64,000 bases of DNA, from NCBI GenBank assembly GCA_021325365.1, contig JAJPHF010000135.1, positions 62,001 through 126,000 of the forward strand, given 5' to 3'. The stretch comes from Pseudomonadota bacterium. Lineage in GTDB: Bacteria; Chloroflexota; UBA6077; JAJPHF01. Below the pieces are notes generated by a model that had not been told where the DNA came from, did not search any database, and saw nothing but the letters and a program-made list of their open reading frames with translations. Below, piece by piece: positions 17,146 through 26,523 of this stretch. A program made the position numbers and the translations under genes. Position 1 is the first letter of the stretch; every line of letters begins with the position of its first letter.

Positions 17146-18279
17146 GTGCGCATCGGGATCGACTACACCGCTGCCGTGAACCAGCGTGCCGGCATCGGCC
17201 GCTTCGTCCGCAACCTGGTCGCCAGCCTGGTCGCCCTCGACCGTGACGACCAGTTCGTCCTCTTGCACACCACCCCCAATCCGGGCGCCGAGGTGTCCGT
17301 CCCCGCCGCGCCGAACGTCTCGACCTCGGAGTTCCGTTTTCCCGAGCGCTGGATGACCATTCTCTGGCACCGCCTGCGCGTGCCGCTGCCCGTGGAGTGG
17401 GCCACCGGGCCAGTCGACATCTTCCACGCGCCGGACTTCGTGCTGCCGCCCGTGCGCCGCGCGCGCCGCGTGCTCACGGTCCACGACCTGGCCTTCTTGC
17501 TCTACCCGGAGTGCGCGGACGCGCGGCTGCGCGAGTACCTGATGAGCGCCGTGCCGCGCTCGGTGCGGGCAGCCGACTTCGTCGTGGCCGACTCGGCGAA
17601 CACGCAGAACGACGTCATCTGCCTGCTCGGCGCCGATCCGGCGCGGACGGCCGTCGTGCCCGGCGGGGTCGAGCCCCGCTTCCGGCCCGCCGCGCCCGAG
17701 GCGGTGGCCAGCCTGCGCGCTCGTCTCGGCCTCGTCGAGCCCTTTATCCTGTCGATCGGCATGATCGAGCCGCGCAAGAACTGGCAGGGCCTTATCCGCG
17801 CCTACAACACGGTGCGGGCCCGCCACCGTCTGCCCCACCGTCTGGTGCTGGCCGGGCCGCGCGGCTGGCTGTCGGACGTCATCTTCGAGGAGCGCGACCG
17901 CTCGCCGTTCCGCAACGACGTGATCTTCCCCGGCTTCATCGCGGACGACGACCTGCCGACGCTCTACAGCGCCGCCGACCTGTTCGCGTTCCCATCGTAC
18001 TACGAGGGCTTCGGCCTGCCGCCGCTGGAGGCGATGGCCTGCGGCACGCCGGTCGTCGTGTCGGACGCCGCGTCGCTGCCCGAGGTCGTGGGCGACGCGG
18101 GGCTCACGGTCCCCGCCGAGGACACGGAGGCGCTCGCCGACGCCCTGGAGCGCGGGCTGCTGGACGAGGCGCTGCGCGCGCGCCTGCGGGCGGACGGCCT
18201 GGCGCGGGCGGCCAAGTTCACCTGGGGCGCGGCCGCCGCGGCCCTGTTGACGGTCTACCATCACGTCGTCGCCGCCTGA
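17146..18279 (+). CDS. GT4 family glycosyltransferase
   Basis: A 377-residue GT-B fold transferase, probably cytosolic face of the membrane. The N-terminal domain begins MRIGIDYTAAVNQRAGIGRF, with HAPDFVLPP and TVHDLAF. The C-terminal nucleotide-sugar domain has SIGMIEPRKNW, VIFPGFIADDDLP, and the conserved EGFGLPPLEAMACGTPVV with the E-x7-E signature, then SLPEVVGDAG. Acceptor and sugar are unknown; mannosyl or rhamnosyl transfer is common for this subgroup. Start GTG at 17146. Confidence 0.92.
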   Translation: MRIGIDYTAAVNQRAGIGRFVRNLVASLVALDRDDQFVLLHTTPNPGAEVSVPAAPNVSTSEFRFPERWMTILWHRLRVPLPVEWATGPVDIFHAPDFVLPPVRRARRVLTVHDLAFLLYPECADARLREYLMSAVPRSVRAADFVVADSANTQNDVICLLGADPARTAVVPGGVEPRFRPAAPEAVASLRARLGLVEPFILSIGMIEPRKNWQGLIRAYNTVRARHRLPHRLVLAGPRGWLSDVIFEERDRSPFRNDVIFPGFIADDDLPTLYSAADLFAFPSYYEGFGLPPLEAMACGTPVVVSDAASLPEVVGDAGLTVPAEDTEALADALERGLLDEALRARLRADGLARAAKFTWGAAAAALLTVYHHVVAA

Positions 18280-18408
18280 CGCCCCCGCGGTGCGCCTCGC
18301 GCCGCGAGCGCGCCGGGATGCTTTACAATGGCGGCGTAGAGGCAGTCGCGGGCTCCCCTGGGCGCGGACGTCTCCAGCCGCTTAGACTCTCTTCTCGCGG
18401 GAGGCGTC

Positions 18409-19566
18409 GTGCGCATCGGCTTCAACGCCCTGTTCTTGCAGCAGCCCTCGACGGGCATCGGCCAGCATTGCTTCAACCTGCTGCAAGCCCTCGACCAGCA
18501 CGATCGCGAGAACACCTACGTCCTGCTCAGCCCGCGCTTCCGGCGCGCGGCCGTCCCCCGCGTGCCCGACCTCTCGCCGCGCTTCCGCAGCGTCCAGCGG
18601 GTGACGGCGCTCGCCCGGCTCGGCGGCAACTTCGAAAAGCTCTGGTGGGAGCAAGTGGGCCTGCTGCGCGCGAGCCGCCGCGAATCGCTCGACCTCCTCC
18701 ACTGCCCGTACTTCGCGTCGCCGCTCGTGTCCTCCATCCCGACGGTCGTGACGATCCACGACGTGATCCCGCTCCTGCTGCCGGAGTATCGCGCCCGCCT
18801 GGCCGGCCGCGCCTACAGCGCGCTCTCGGCGCTCGCCGCGCGGCGCGCCCGCGCCGTGATCGCCGTCTCCGAGCACTCCAAGCGCGACATCGAGCGGACG
18901 CTGGGGCTGCCGCCCGAGCGCATCCACGTCATCGGCAACGCGGTAGACGCCAGCTACCAGCCGATCCGCGACCCTCGCCTCCTCACGGCCGTGCGCGAGC
19001 GGTACGGGCTGACGGAGCGGTTTATCCTCTACTTTGGCGGTTTCGACGTGCGCAAGAACGTGCTGCGTGTGGTGCAAGCCTACGCTCGCATCCGCGAGGC
19101 GTTCGACGAGCCGTACCAGCTCGTGCTCGCCGGGCGCCTGCGCTACGTCGGCCACCCGCTGTATCCGGATCCGCGCGTGCTGGTACGAGAGCTGGGGCTG
19201 GAATCGGACGTGATCTTCACGGGCCAGATTCGCGAACAGGACAAGGCGCCGCTGTACAGCGCGGCCGAGGTGTTCGTCTTCCCCTCGCTCTACGAGGGCT
19301 TCGGCATGCCGGTGCTGGAGGCCATGGCCTGCGGCGCCGCGGTCGTCACCTCGAACAGCTCGGCGCTGCCCGAGGTCGCGGGCGACACGGCCGTGCTCGT
19401 GGACCCCAACTGCACCGACGCGATCGGCGCGGCGATCCTCGACCTCCTGCGCGATCCCGTCCGCCGCGAGGCGCTGGGCGAGGCCGCGCGCGCCCGGGCC
19501 GCGCACTTCTCGTGGGGCGCCGTCGCCGAGCAGACGATGAAGGTGTACGCCCAGGTTGCCGCGTGA
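18409..19566 (+). CDS. GT4 family glycosyltransferase
   Basis: A 385-residue GT-B transferase, clearly related to the preceding one: MRIGFNALFLQQPSTGIGQH, HCPYFASP, TIHDVIPLLLPEYRA, AVSEHSKRDIERTL, YFGGFDVRKN, VIFTGQIREQDKAPLYSAAE and YEGFGMPVLEAMACGAAVV. The GTG at 18409 follows GGGAGGCGTC. A TACAAT box at 18324-18329 may mark a weak internal promoter. Its stop overlaps the next gene as GTGA. Confidence 0.92.
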   Translation: MRIGFNALFLQQPSTGIGQHCFNLLQALDQHDRENTYVLLSPRFRRAAVPRVPDLSPRFRSVQRVTALARLGGNFEKLWWEQVGLLRASRRESLDLLHCPYFASPLVSSIPTVVTIHDVIPLLLPEYRARLAGRAYSALSALAARRARAVIAVSEHSKRDIERTLGLPPERIHVIGNAVDASYQPIRDPRLLTAVRERYGLTERFILYFGGFDVRKNVLRVVQAYARIREAFDEPYQLVLAGRLRYVGHPLYPDPRVLVRELGLESDVIFTGQIREQDKAPLYSAAEVFVFPSLYEGFGMPVLEAMACGAAVVTSNSSALPEVAGDTAVLVDPNCTDAIGAAILDLLRDPVRREALGEAARARAAHFSWGAVAEQTMKVYAQVAA

Positions 19567-20663
19567 AAGTCCTCATGCTCTCCAAGGCGTGCCTGGTCGG
19601 CGCCTACCAGCGCAAGCTCGAAGAGCTGGCGCGCCACGACGCCATCGCGCTGACCTGCCTGGTGCCGCCGTACTGGCTGCAAGATGGGACGCCGATCCGG
19701 CTGGAGCGCGCGCACGTCCGCGGCTATCGGCTGGCCGTCACGCCCGTGCGCTTCAACGGCCACTTCCACGTCTTCCATTTCACCCGCCTGCGCGCCTGGC
19801 TGGCCGCCACCCAGCCGGACGTCGTCCACGTCGACGAGGAGCCATACAACCTGGCGACGGCCCTGGCGCTGCGGCTGGCCGCGCGCGCGGGCGCGCGCCG
19901 GCTGTTCTTTACCTGGCAGAACCTCTTGCGCCGCTATCCGCCGCCGTTCAGCCTCTGGGAGCGCTACAGCTTCCACACCGCGCAGCACGCCCTCGCGGGC
20001 AACCGTGAGGCGGTGGACGTGCTGCACCAGAAAGGCTACCGTGGCCCGGTGACCGTGGTGCCGCAGTTCGGTATCGATCCCGAGGTGTTCCGGCCGCGCC
20101 CCCGCCCGGTCCGCCGCGAGTTCGTGATCGGCTACGCTGGCCGCCTGGTCGAGGAGAAGGGGCTGGACGTGCTGTTGGAGGCCGTGCAGGGGCTGGCGGG
20201 CCCGTGGCGGCTCCAGCTGGTCGGCAGCGGCCCCGCACAGCCGGCGCTCGCGCGCCAGGCGGCTCGCCTGGGCATCGCCGAGCGGGTCGAGTTCGTGGCG
20301 CAGGCCCCGTCGACGGCCATGCCCGCGATCGTGGCGGCCTGGGATGCGCTGGCGCTGCCGTCGCGGACCCGCCCTAACTGGAAGGAGCAGTTCGGGCGCA
20401 TCCTGGTGGAGGCGATGGCCAGCGGCGTGCCCTGCGTCGGCTCCACGAGCGGCGAGATCCCGCACGTCCTGGGCGACGCCGGGCTCGTGGTGCCCGAGGG
20501 CGAGGCGACGGCCCTGCGCGCGGCGCTTGCCCGCCTCCAGGACGACGCGGCGCTGCGGCAGGAGCTGGCGGCGCGCGGCCGGGCGCAGGCCGAGTCACGC
20601 TTCACCCACGCGCGCATCGCCGAGCAGACGTATCTCGTCTACCGGCGCCTGCTCGCGGCGTGA
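19563..20663 (+). CDS. GT4 family glycosyltransferase
   Basis: A 366-residue transferase starting at a GTG that overlaps the preceding stop by 4 nt. It starts VKVLMLSKACLVGAYQRKLE and is more distant from the other two; the C-terminal domain has IGYAGRLVEEKGLDVLLEAV, LQLVGSGPAQP, and the donor-site stretch WKEQFGRILVEAMASGVPCV with SGEIPHVLGDAG. Family and GT-B fold are clear; the donor is not. A much longer open frame extends upstream through the other two genes but is an artefact of GC-rich sequence. Confidence 0.9.
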   Translation: MKVLMLSKACLVGAYQRKLEELARHDAIALTCLVPPYWLQDGTPIRLERAHVRGYRLAVTPVRFNGHFHVFHFTRLRAWLAATQPDVVHVDEEPYNLATALALRLAARAGARRLFFTWQNLLRRYPPPFSLWERYSFHTAQHALAGNREAVDVLHQKGYRGPVTVVPQFGIDPEVFRPRPRPVRREFVIGYAGRLVEEKGLDVLLEAVQGLAGPWRLQLVGSGPAQPALARQAARLGIAERVEFVAQAPSTAMPAIVAAWDALALPSRTRPNWKEQFGRILVEAMASGVPCVGSTSGEIPHVLGDAGLVVPEGEATALRAALARLQDDAALRQELAARGRAQAESRFTHARIAEQTYLVYRRLLAA

Positions 20664-20699
20664 CGGCCCGGGCCGACATAGGCCGCGGCCGCCCGTTGG

Positions 20700-20708
20700 T
20701 GCTATACT
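20700..20708 (+). promoter_or_regulatory. Extended -10 promoter of the riboflavin operon
   Basis: TGC-TATACT is an extended -10 element lying about 25 nt before the FMN riboswitch. No good -35 is seen, which an extended -10 can tolerate. Confidence 0.55.
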
Positions 20709-20730
20709 CACGACAACAAAATAGCGAGTG

Positions 20731-20952
20731 GGGCCTTCAGGGCAAGGTGAGGGGCGACGGCACCGCCGCCGTCCCAATTCCTGACCGGAGGTAATGCCAC
20801 ACGGCAGAGCCCGCGAGCCCCCCGCGGCACCGGGTGCTGGCGGCACCCTCGGGTGGGCGAGGCGACCGGCCTGCGCCGCCCGGCGCATCGCGGGCGGGCA
20901 GATCTGGTGAGACGCCAGAGCCGACGGTACAGTCCGGATGGGAGAAGGCGAA
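20731..20952 (+). promoter_or_regulatory. FMN riboswitch (RFN element)
   Basis: The conserved RFN core is directly readable: CTTCAGGGCAAGGTGAGG at the 5' side, AATTCCTGACCGGAGGTAAT, AGCCCGCGAGCC, GCAGATCTGGTGAGA, CCAGAGCCGACGGTACAG, TCCGGATGGGAGAAGG. Stem P1 is GCCTTC (20733-20738) with GAAGGC (20944-20949). It precedes ribD and a perfect terminator, so FMN should switch off the operon by premature termination. Helix P3 region (about 20830-20890) is long and GC-rich. Confidence 0.97.
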
Positions 20953-20967
20953 GCTGTGGCGACAGCG

Positions 20968-20999
20968 GCCTGAAGGCACCATGCCTTCAGGCTATTTTT
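20968..20999 (+). terminator. Riboswitch-controlled intrinsic terminator
   Basis: GCCTGAAGGC (20968-20977), loop ACCAT, GCCTTCAGGC (20983-20992), then TATTTTT. A 10-bp perfect stem with a T-run. Its left arm (20969-20977) is perfectly complementary to the riboswitch 5' strand GCCTTCAGG (20733-20741), giving an antiterminator when FMN is absent. Confidence 0.95.
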
Positions 21000-21033
21000 G
21001 TTCCGCGCGGAATTCGGCGACGGGAGCGGCCAG

Positions 21034-22224
21034 GTGGACTTCATGGCACGCGCGCTCGAGCTGGCGGAGCGCGCACTGGGTGTCAGCAGCCCCAACCCGG
21101 CCGTCGGCGCGGTGATCGTCAAGGACGGGCGGATCGTGGGGGAGGGCTGGACGCAGCCCCCCGGCCAGGCGCACGCGGAAGTCGTGGCCCTTGAGCAAGC
21201 CGGCGACGCCGCGGGGGGCGCCACGATGTACGTGACGCTGGAGCCCTGCTGCCACTTTGGGCGGACGCCGCCCTGCACCGACGCGCTGATCCGCGCGCGG
21301 GTGCGAGCCGTCCACATGGCGACCATCGATCCCAACCCCTTGGTCGCCGGGGGCGGCCGACGCGACCTTGACAAGGCCGGCATCGAGACGGTGTTGGGCG
21401 AGTACGAGCGCGAGGCGCGCCGCCTGAACGAGGGCTACTTCAAGTTCATCACTCGCGGCCTGCCGTTCGTGGCGGTGAAGTGGGCGATGACGCTGGATGG
21501 CAAGATCGCTACCCGTACCGGCTCGTCGTTCTGGGTGACCGGCGCGGCGGCACGGGCGCGGGTGGCCCGCCTCCGCGCGCTGAGCGACGCGGTGCTGGTG
21601 GGCGTCGGCACGGTGCTCGCCGACGATCCACGGCTCACCGTGCGCCCGGAGGCCTTCCCCGCCGCGCTGCGCGCTCCCCTCGACCATCTGGCGAGGCGTC
21701 AGCCGCTGCGGGTCGTCCTGGACAGCCAGGCGCGCACGCCGCCGACGGCCCGGCTGGTGACGGGCGAGCTGCCCGGCGAGACGCTCATCCTCGTCACCGA
21801 GCGCGCTCCCGACGAGCGGCGGACGGCGTTGGAGGCTACCGCCGCCGAGGTAGTGGTCGTGCCCGAGTTGGACGGCCGGGTGCACCCGGCCGTGGCGATG
21901 CGGCTGCTAGCGGAGCGCCGCGGCATTACCTCGGTGCTCGTCGAGGCGGGCGGGACACTAGTGGCAGCCTTGCTCGAAGCGCGGCTCGTGGACAAGGTCT
22001 ACGCGTTCCTGGCGCCGAAGGTCGTCGGCGGGGTCGCCGCGCCCACGCCCGTCGAGGGCACCGGCTGTCCCGAGATGGGACAGGCCGTGACGCTGCGGGA
22101 CCTGCAGGTCGAGCAGCTCGGCGACGACGTGCTCATCGCCGGCTACGTGCCGCCCGTGCCCGACGAGGAGCGCGAGGGCTTGGCCATTGCCTCGCAGGCG
22201 GCGCCCCAGGCCGCGAGCGGATAG
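21034..22224 (+). CDS. ribD: Bifunctional riboflavin deaminase/reductase RibD
   Basis: About 396 residues. The N-terminal deaminase domain (residues 1-145) acts on the pyrimidine from GTP cyclohydrolase II; its zinc site is HAE near residue 48 and LEPCCHFGRTPPC near 76-88. The C-terminal NADPH-dependent reductase domain has VKWAMTLDGKIAT, DAVLVGVGTVLADDPRLT and VEAGGTLVAALLEARLVD. I prefer GTG at 21034 because it follows GGGAG and yields a family-like M-D-F-M-A-R start; ATG at 21043 is the alternative. The frame can be read upstream only into the terminator T-run. First gene of the FMN-regulated operon. Confidence 0.96.
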   Translation: MDFMARALELAERALGVSSPNPAVGAVIVKDGRIVGEGWTQPPGQAHAEVVALEQAGDAAGGATMYVTLEPCCHFGRTPPCTDALIRARVRAVHMATIDPNPLVAGGGRRDLDKAGIETVLGEYEREARRLNEGYFKFITRGLPFVAVKWAMTLDGKIATRTGSSFWVTGAAARARVARLRALSDAVLVGVGTVLADDPRLTVRPEAFPAALRAPLDHLARRQPLRVVLDSQARTPPTARLVTGELPGETLILVTERAPDERRTALEATAAEVVVVPELDGRVHPAVAMRLLAERRGITSVLVEAGGTLVAALLEARLVDKVYAFLAPKVVGGVAAPTPVEGTGCPEMGQAVTLRDLQVEQLGDDVLIAGYVPPVPDEEREGLAIASQAAPQAASG

Positions 22225-22234
22225 GGGGAGTGGA

Positions 22235-22825
22235 GTGTTCACCGGCATCGTCGAGGAAACCGGGACCGTCCGCGCGCTCGACGAGCGCGACGGCAGCATC
22301 GCCCTGCAGGTAGAGGCGCGGACCGTCTGCGACGATCTGCGGCTGGGCGACAGCATCGCCGTGAACGGCGTCTGCCTGACGGTCACGGCGCACGATGCCA
22401 ACAGCTTCACCGTCGGGCTGGCGCCGGAGACGCTGCGCCGCACCGATCTGGGCGATCTGCGCCCCGGCGCCCGCGTCAACCTGGAGCGCGCGCTCGCGGC
22501 GGGCGGCCGCATGGGCGGCCACTACGTGCAGGGACACGTGGACGGCACGGGCGAGATCGTGAGTGTGCGCCCCGAGGGCGACTCGCTCTGGATGACGTTC
22601 CGCGCGCCCGCCGAGCTGCTGCCCTATCTGGTCGTCAAGGGCTTCGTCGCCATCGACGGGATCAGCCTGACTATTACCGAGCGCCGCGCGGACACGTTTA
22701 GCGTGGCGCTCGTAGCCTACACGCAGAGCGTCGTCACGCTCGCGTCCAAGCGGCCGGGCGATCGCGTCAACCTGGAGGTCGACGTGATCGCGAAATATGT
22801 GGAGAGCCTGCTGCGGCGCGCGTAA
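22235..22825 (+). CDS. ribE: Riboflavin synthase, alpha chain
   Basis: A 196-residue trimeric enzyme that converts two molecules of 6,7-dimethyl-8-ribityllumazine to riboflavin. The protein is an internal duplication of two lumazine-binding barrels: residues 1-95 (MFTGIVEETGTV, GDSIAVNGVCLTV) and 97-190 (GGHYVQGHVDGTG, KGFVAIDGISLTI). Start GTG at 22235 after GGGGGAG. It follows ribD by 10 nt. Confidence 0.97.
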   Translation: MFTGIVEETGTVRALDERDGSIALQVEARTVCDDLRLGDSIAVNGVCLTVTAHDANSFTVGLAPETLRRTDLGDLRPGARVNLERALAAGGRMGGHYVQGHVDGTGEIVSVRPEGDSLWMTFRAPAELLPYLVVKGFVAIDGISLTITERRADTFSVALVAYTQSVVTLASKRPGDRVNLEVDVIAKYVESLLRRA

Positions 22826-22867
22826 CGTGCCGCGCTACTGTGCCGGCCGCCGGAAAGGGGTGCCCCA

Positions 22868-24118
22868 ATGGCAGAAGTCAATCGCCGCGACACGCAGCGA
22901 TTTGCGACCGTCGAGGAGGCGATCGAGGACTACAAGCAGGGAAAGCTAGTCATCATCGTCGACGACGAGGACCGCGAAAACGAGGGCGACCTGTGCATGG
23001 CCGCCCAATTCGTCACGCCCGAGGCAATCACCTTTATGGCCCGCGAGGCGTGCGGCCTGATCTGTGTGCCGATGCTGCAATCCCGCCTGGAAGAGCTGCG
23101 GCTGCCGATGATGGTGCGCGAGAATACATCAGGCTTCGGCACGGCCTTTACCGTGACCGTCGACGCCGCGGCGAAGTATGGGGTGACCACCGGCATCTCG
23201 GCGGCTGACCGTGCGCGCACCATCCAGGTTCTAATCGACCCGAATACGAAGCCCCAAGACCTATCGCGCCCCGGCCACGTGCTCCCGCTCCGCTACGCCG
23301 AGGGCGGCGTGCTCCGGCGCACGGGTCAGACCGAGGCCTCGGTAGACCTCTGCAAGCTCGCCGGGCTCTATCCGGCAGCCGTCATTTGCGAGATCATGAA
23401 CCCCGATGGGACCATGGCCCGGCTGCCCGAGCTGTGCGCCTTCGCGGAGCGCCACGGCATCAGGATGCTCACCGTCGCCCACCTGATCGAGCACCGGCGC
23501 CGCACCGAGAAGCTCATCACGCAGCGCGCCCAGGCGCCGATTCCCACGGAATACGGCGAGTTCATGCTCCACGTCTACGAGTCGTCGGTCGACAACCAGC
23601 ACCACCTCGCGCTCGTGATGGGCGACGTGTCGGACGGCGAGCCGCCGCTGGTGCGCGTACACTCGGAGTGCCTGACGGGCGACGTGTTCGGCTCGCGCCG
23701 CTGCGATTGCGGCGAGCAGCTGCACGCGGCCATGGCGCGCATCGCAAGCGAGGGGCGGGGCGTCATCCTGTACATGCGGCAGGAGGGGCGCGGCATCGGT
23801 CTGGTCAACAAGATCCGCGCCTACGAGCTGCAGGACGGGGGCATGGACACCGTCGAGGCCAACGTCCACCTGGGCTTCCCGCCCGACCCCCGCGACTACG
23901 GCATCGGCGCGCAGATCCTGGTCGACCTCGGCGTGCGGCGCATGCGGCTCATGACCAACAACCCCACGAAGCGCGTGGGGCTCGAGGCGTTCGGGCTGGA
24001 GATCGTGGACATGGAGAAGATCCAGACGCCGGTGCGCCCCGAGAACCAGCGCTACCTGCTGACGAAGCAGCAAAAGATGGGGCACTTGCTCGGGCTGGGG
24101 CCCGCGGAAGGCATCTGA
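22868..24118 (+). CDS. ribAB: Bifunctional DHBP synthase / GTP cyclohydrolase II
   Basis: A 416-residue fusion. Residues 1-205 are 3,4-dihydroxy-2-butanone 4-phosphate synthase ([20 protein letters not shown], then RPGHVLPL and HRPDH-like [12 protein letters not shown]). Residues 206-416 are GTP cyclohydrolase II, with the zinc site [19 protein letters not shown] and [20 protein letters not shown], and the C-terminal [17 protein letters not shown]. It supplies both branches of riboflavin synthesis. Lies 42 nt after ribE. Confidence 0.97.
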   Translation: MAEVNRRDTQRFATVEEAIEDYKQGKLVIIVDDEDRENEGDLCMAAQFVTPEAITFMAREACGLICVPMLQSRLEELRLPMMVRENTSGFGTAFTVTVDAAAKYGVTTGISAADRARTIQVLIDPNTKPQDLSRPGHVLPLRYAEGGVLRRTGQTEASVDLCKLAGLYPAAVICEIMNPDGTMARLPELCAFAERHGIRMLTVAHLIEHRRRTEKLITQRAQAPIPTEYGEFMLHVYESSVDNQHHLALVMGDVSDGEPPLVRVHSECLTGDVFGSRRCDCGEQLHAAMARIASEGRGVILYMRQEGRGIGLVNKIRAYELQDGGMDTVEANVHLGFPPDPRDYGIGAQILVDLGVRRMRLMTNNPTKRVGLEAFGLEIVDMEKIQTPVRPENQRYLLTKQQKMGHLLGLGPAEGI

Positions 24119-24167
24119 CGCCGGGCCGCCGGTGCGGTCCGCGCGAGCGCTCCGAGGAGAGGCAGTG

Positions 24168-24683
24168 ATGGCAACGGTGTACGAGGGGCCGCTGGTCGCA
24201 TCTGGGCTGCGATTCGCGATCGTCGTCGCGCGCTTCAACGGCTTCATCACCGAGCAGTTGCTCGCGGGCGCGCGCGACGGGCTGCGCCGTCACGGCGCCG
24301 CCGACGCCGACGTGGACCTCGCCTGGGTGCCCGGCGCGCTCGAGATCGCCATCACGGCCCAGCGGTTCGCCCAGAGCGGTCGCTACGCCGCGGTCATCTG
24401 TCTGGGCGCGGTGATCCGCGGCGCCACGCCGCACTTCGATTACGTCTGCAGCGAGACCGCCAAAGGCGTCGCCAACGTGGCGCTGCAGACCGGCGTGCCG
24501 TGCATCTTCGGCGTGCTGACGACGAACAGCATCGAGGAAGCGGTCGAGCGCGCGGGCACCAAGGCCGGCAACAAGGGCTACGACGCCGCGGTGGGCGCCA
24601 TCGAGATGGCCACGCTGCTGCGCCAGATCGACGCGAGCGCCGAGGTCACCCCCCAGGCGCTGCCCCGCCGCGCCCGCTCGTAG
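24168..24683 (+). CDS. ribH: 6,7-dimethyl-8-ribityllumazine synthase
   Basis: A 171-residue lumazine synthase subunit that joins the DHBP product to the ribityl-pyrimidine. [49 protein letters not shown] (catalytic His) and [16 protein letters not shown] with AGNKGYDAA are classic. The ATG at 24168 follows GAGGAGAGG. Last gene of the riboflavin operon; the four genes cover all committed steps apart from the phosphatase. Confidence 0.97.
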   Translation: MATVYEGPLVASGLRFAIVVARFNGFITEQLLAGARDGLRRHGAADADVDLAWVPGALEIAITAQRFAQSGRYAAVICLGAVIRGATPHFDYVCSETAKGVANVALQTGVPCIFGVLTTNSIEEAVERAGTKAGNKGYDAAVGAIEMATLLRQIDASAEVTPQALPRRARS

Positions 24684-24751
24684 CCCGCGAGACGTTCCCC
24701 GCGTCTCGCGGTCGCTCGACGAGATCCCCTCGCGCCGCTCTCGGCCCCTGC

Positions 24752-25408
24752 TCAGGCCGGCTGGCTGCTCCGCTCTGACCGCGCCGCGGGCGCCTCGTCC
24801 ATCTGCGCTGGCTGCCCCAGCCGGCGCTCGGTGCCCGCGAGCAGCCGCGCCACGTTGTCGCGGTGGGAGTACAGCAGAAAGCCCGCGCCGCCGGCCGCGA
24901 AGATGAGGTAGGCGCGCGGCGCGCGCCCGCGCGTCACCTGAGCGGCCAGCGCGGCGCCGCCCGCCAGCGCGCCCGCCAGCGAGCCGAGCGAGACGATACG
25001 CGTGCCCGCGATGGTGCCGACGCCGGCGACCGCCGCCACGAGCAGCGCGCCCGGGGACAGCGCCAGGAGCGCGCCCAGCCCCGTGGCGACGCCCCGGCCC
25101 CCCTTGCCGCCGAGGAACACCGAGTAGGTGTGCCCCGTCATGGCCAGGAGCGCGGCGACCGGGGGCGCCCAGTCGCTCCGCAAGCAGCGTCGCGCGAGCA
25201 GCACCGCCAGCACGCCCTTCAGCGCATCGCCCAGCAGGATGCCGGCCGCGGCCCGCTTGCCCAATACACGCAGCGCGTTGGTCGCGCCCGTCCGGCGGCT
25301 GCCGTGCTGGGTCAGATCGACGCCACGCGCGCGCGCCACCAACGCGCCAGTGGGGAACGCGCCGAGTAGGTACGCGCCGGCCAGCAATCCGACCCAGCGA
25401 AGCAGCAT
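24752..25408 (-). CDS. plsY: Acyl-phosphate glycerol-3-phosphate acyltransferase PlsY
   Basis: A 218-residue membrane enzyme that makes lysophosphatidic acid from acyl-phosphate. It has about five to six hydrophobic segments and the conserved loops GSRRTGATNALRVLG, GHTYSVFLGGKGGRGVATG and SHRDNVARLLAGTE. The C-terminal 25 residues are a charged extension. The gene is divergent from gpsA, whose product is the PlsY substrate, so the shared 87-bp intergenic region probably balances phospholipid synthesis. It carries TATAAT on the minus strand (25443-25438). Confidence 0.95.
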   Translation of the reverse strand: MLLRWVGLLAGAYLLGAFPTGALVARARGVDLTQHGSRRTGATNALRVLGKRAAAGILLGDALKGVLAVLLARRCLRSDWAPPVAALLAMTGHTYSVFLGGKGGRGVATGLGALLALSPGALLVAAVAGVGTIAGTRIVSLGSLAGALAGGAALAAQVTRGRAPRAYLIFAAGGAGFLLYSHRDNVARLLAGTERRLGQPAQMDEAPAARSERSSQPA

Positions 25409-25495
25409 CGCTATCCCCCTTGCGCCCGCGCGGGGCTATTATAGCCACGAGACCGCCTCGGACTGGCGCCCGCCAGACACAGCAGGAGCAATAGC

Positions 25496-26512
25496 GTGGC
25501 CGACGTCGCCGTCCTGAACGCGGGGGGCTGGGGCACGGCGCTGGCTCGCGTGCTCGCGGAGCGGGGCCACCGCGTCGCGCTCTGGGCGCGGCGGCCGGAG
25601 CTAGCGGCCGCGCTGGCGCGCGAGCGCGAGAACGCCGCCTACCTGCCTGGTGTCGGCCTGCCCCCCGGCGTCGAGCCGACGACGGACCTGGCCGCCGCCG
25701 TGGCGTCCGCTCCCATCGTGCTCGTCGCGGCGCCCATGCGCGCCCTGCGCGAGCTGAGCCGTCGCCTCGCGCCGTGCCTGCGCCCCGACGCCTTGCTCCT
25801 CGTCGGTACGAAGGGGCTAGAGCCGGAGACGTGGCGGCGGCCCACCGAGGTGCTGGCCGCCGAGCTGGGCGACTCGGTCGCCGCCCGCCTCGCCGCACTG
25901 GCCGGCCCCAACCACGCCGAAGAGGTCGCCCGCGCGCTGCCGACCGCGGCGGTGGTCGCCTGCGCGGACGAGGCCGCGGCTCGGGCGCTGCAAGACGCCG
26001 TCGCCACGCCGGCCTTTCGGCTGTACACCAGCGCGGACGTGGTGGGCGTCGAGCTGTGCGCCGCCGCGAAGAACGTCATCGCGATCGCGGCGGGCGTGGC
26101 CGACGGACTGGGCTGCGGCGACAACGGGAAAGCCGCGCTCATCACCCGCAGTCTCGCCGAGCTAGGCCGGCTCGTGGCCGCCTATGGCGGCCAGGCGGCG
26201 ACAGTCGCGGGCCTAGCCGGCGTGGGCGACCTGATCGCCACCTGCACCAGCCACCACAGCCGCAACCGCTGGGCGGGCGAGCAGCTCGGCCACGGCCGGG
26301 CCCTGGCCGAGATTCTCGCATCAACGCCGATGGTCGTCGAGGGGGTGCCAGCCACGCGCGGCGTCGTCGCCCTCGGGCAGGCGGCCGGCGTCGACCTACC
26401 GATCTGCCAGGCCGTCTACCGCGTGCTCTACGAGGGCCAGCCGCCTCGCGCGGCTATCGCCGACCTTCTGACGCGCGCGCTCACCGCGGAAACCCACACG
26501 CCTCGGCGCTGA
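25496..26512 (+). CDS. gpsA: NAD(P)H-dependent glycerol-3-phosphate dehydrogenase
   Basis: A 338-residue cytosolic enzyme reducing dihydroxyacetone phosphate to sn-glycerol 3-phosphate. Conserved blocks: [42 protein letters not shown] with [26 protein letters not shown] and the EGVPAT segment. The nucleotide loop reads [10 protein letters not shown], where the first glycine of the usual GAGxWG is replaced by Asn, a small oddity. GTG start at 25496 after AGGAG. Confidence 0.95.
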   Translation: MADVAVLNAGGWGTALARVLAERGHRVALWARRPELAAALARERENAAYLPGVGLPPGVEPTTDLAAAVASAPIVLVAAPMRALRELSRRLAPCLRPDALLLVGTKGLEPETWRRPTEVLAAELGDSVAARLAALAGPNHAEEVARALPTAAVVACADEAAARALQDAVATPAFRLYTSADVVGVELCAAAKNVIAIAAGVADGLGCGDNGKAALITRSLAELGRLVAAYGGQAATVAGLAGVGDLIATCTSHHSRNRWAGEQLGHGRALAEILASTPMVVEGVPATRGVVALGQAAGVDLPICQAVYRVLYEGQPPRAAIADLLTRALTAETHTPRR

Positions 26513-26523
26513 AGAGGCCTCCG

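Noticed and set aside
17397..19562. Long plus-strand extension of the third glycosyltransferase through the other two
   Set aside because: Arg/Pro/Ala-rich translation and complete overlap with two genes carrying intact GT4 motifs; real coding begins at the GTG at 19563.
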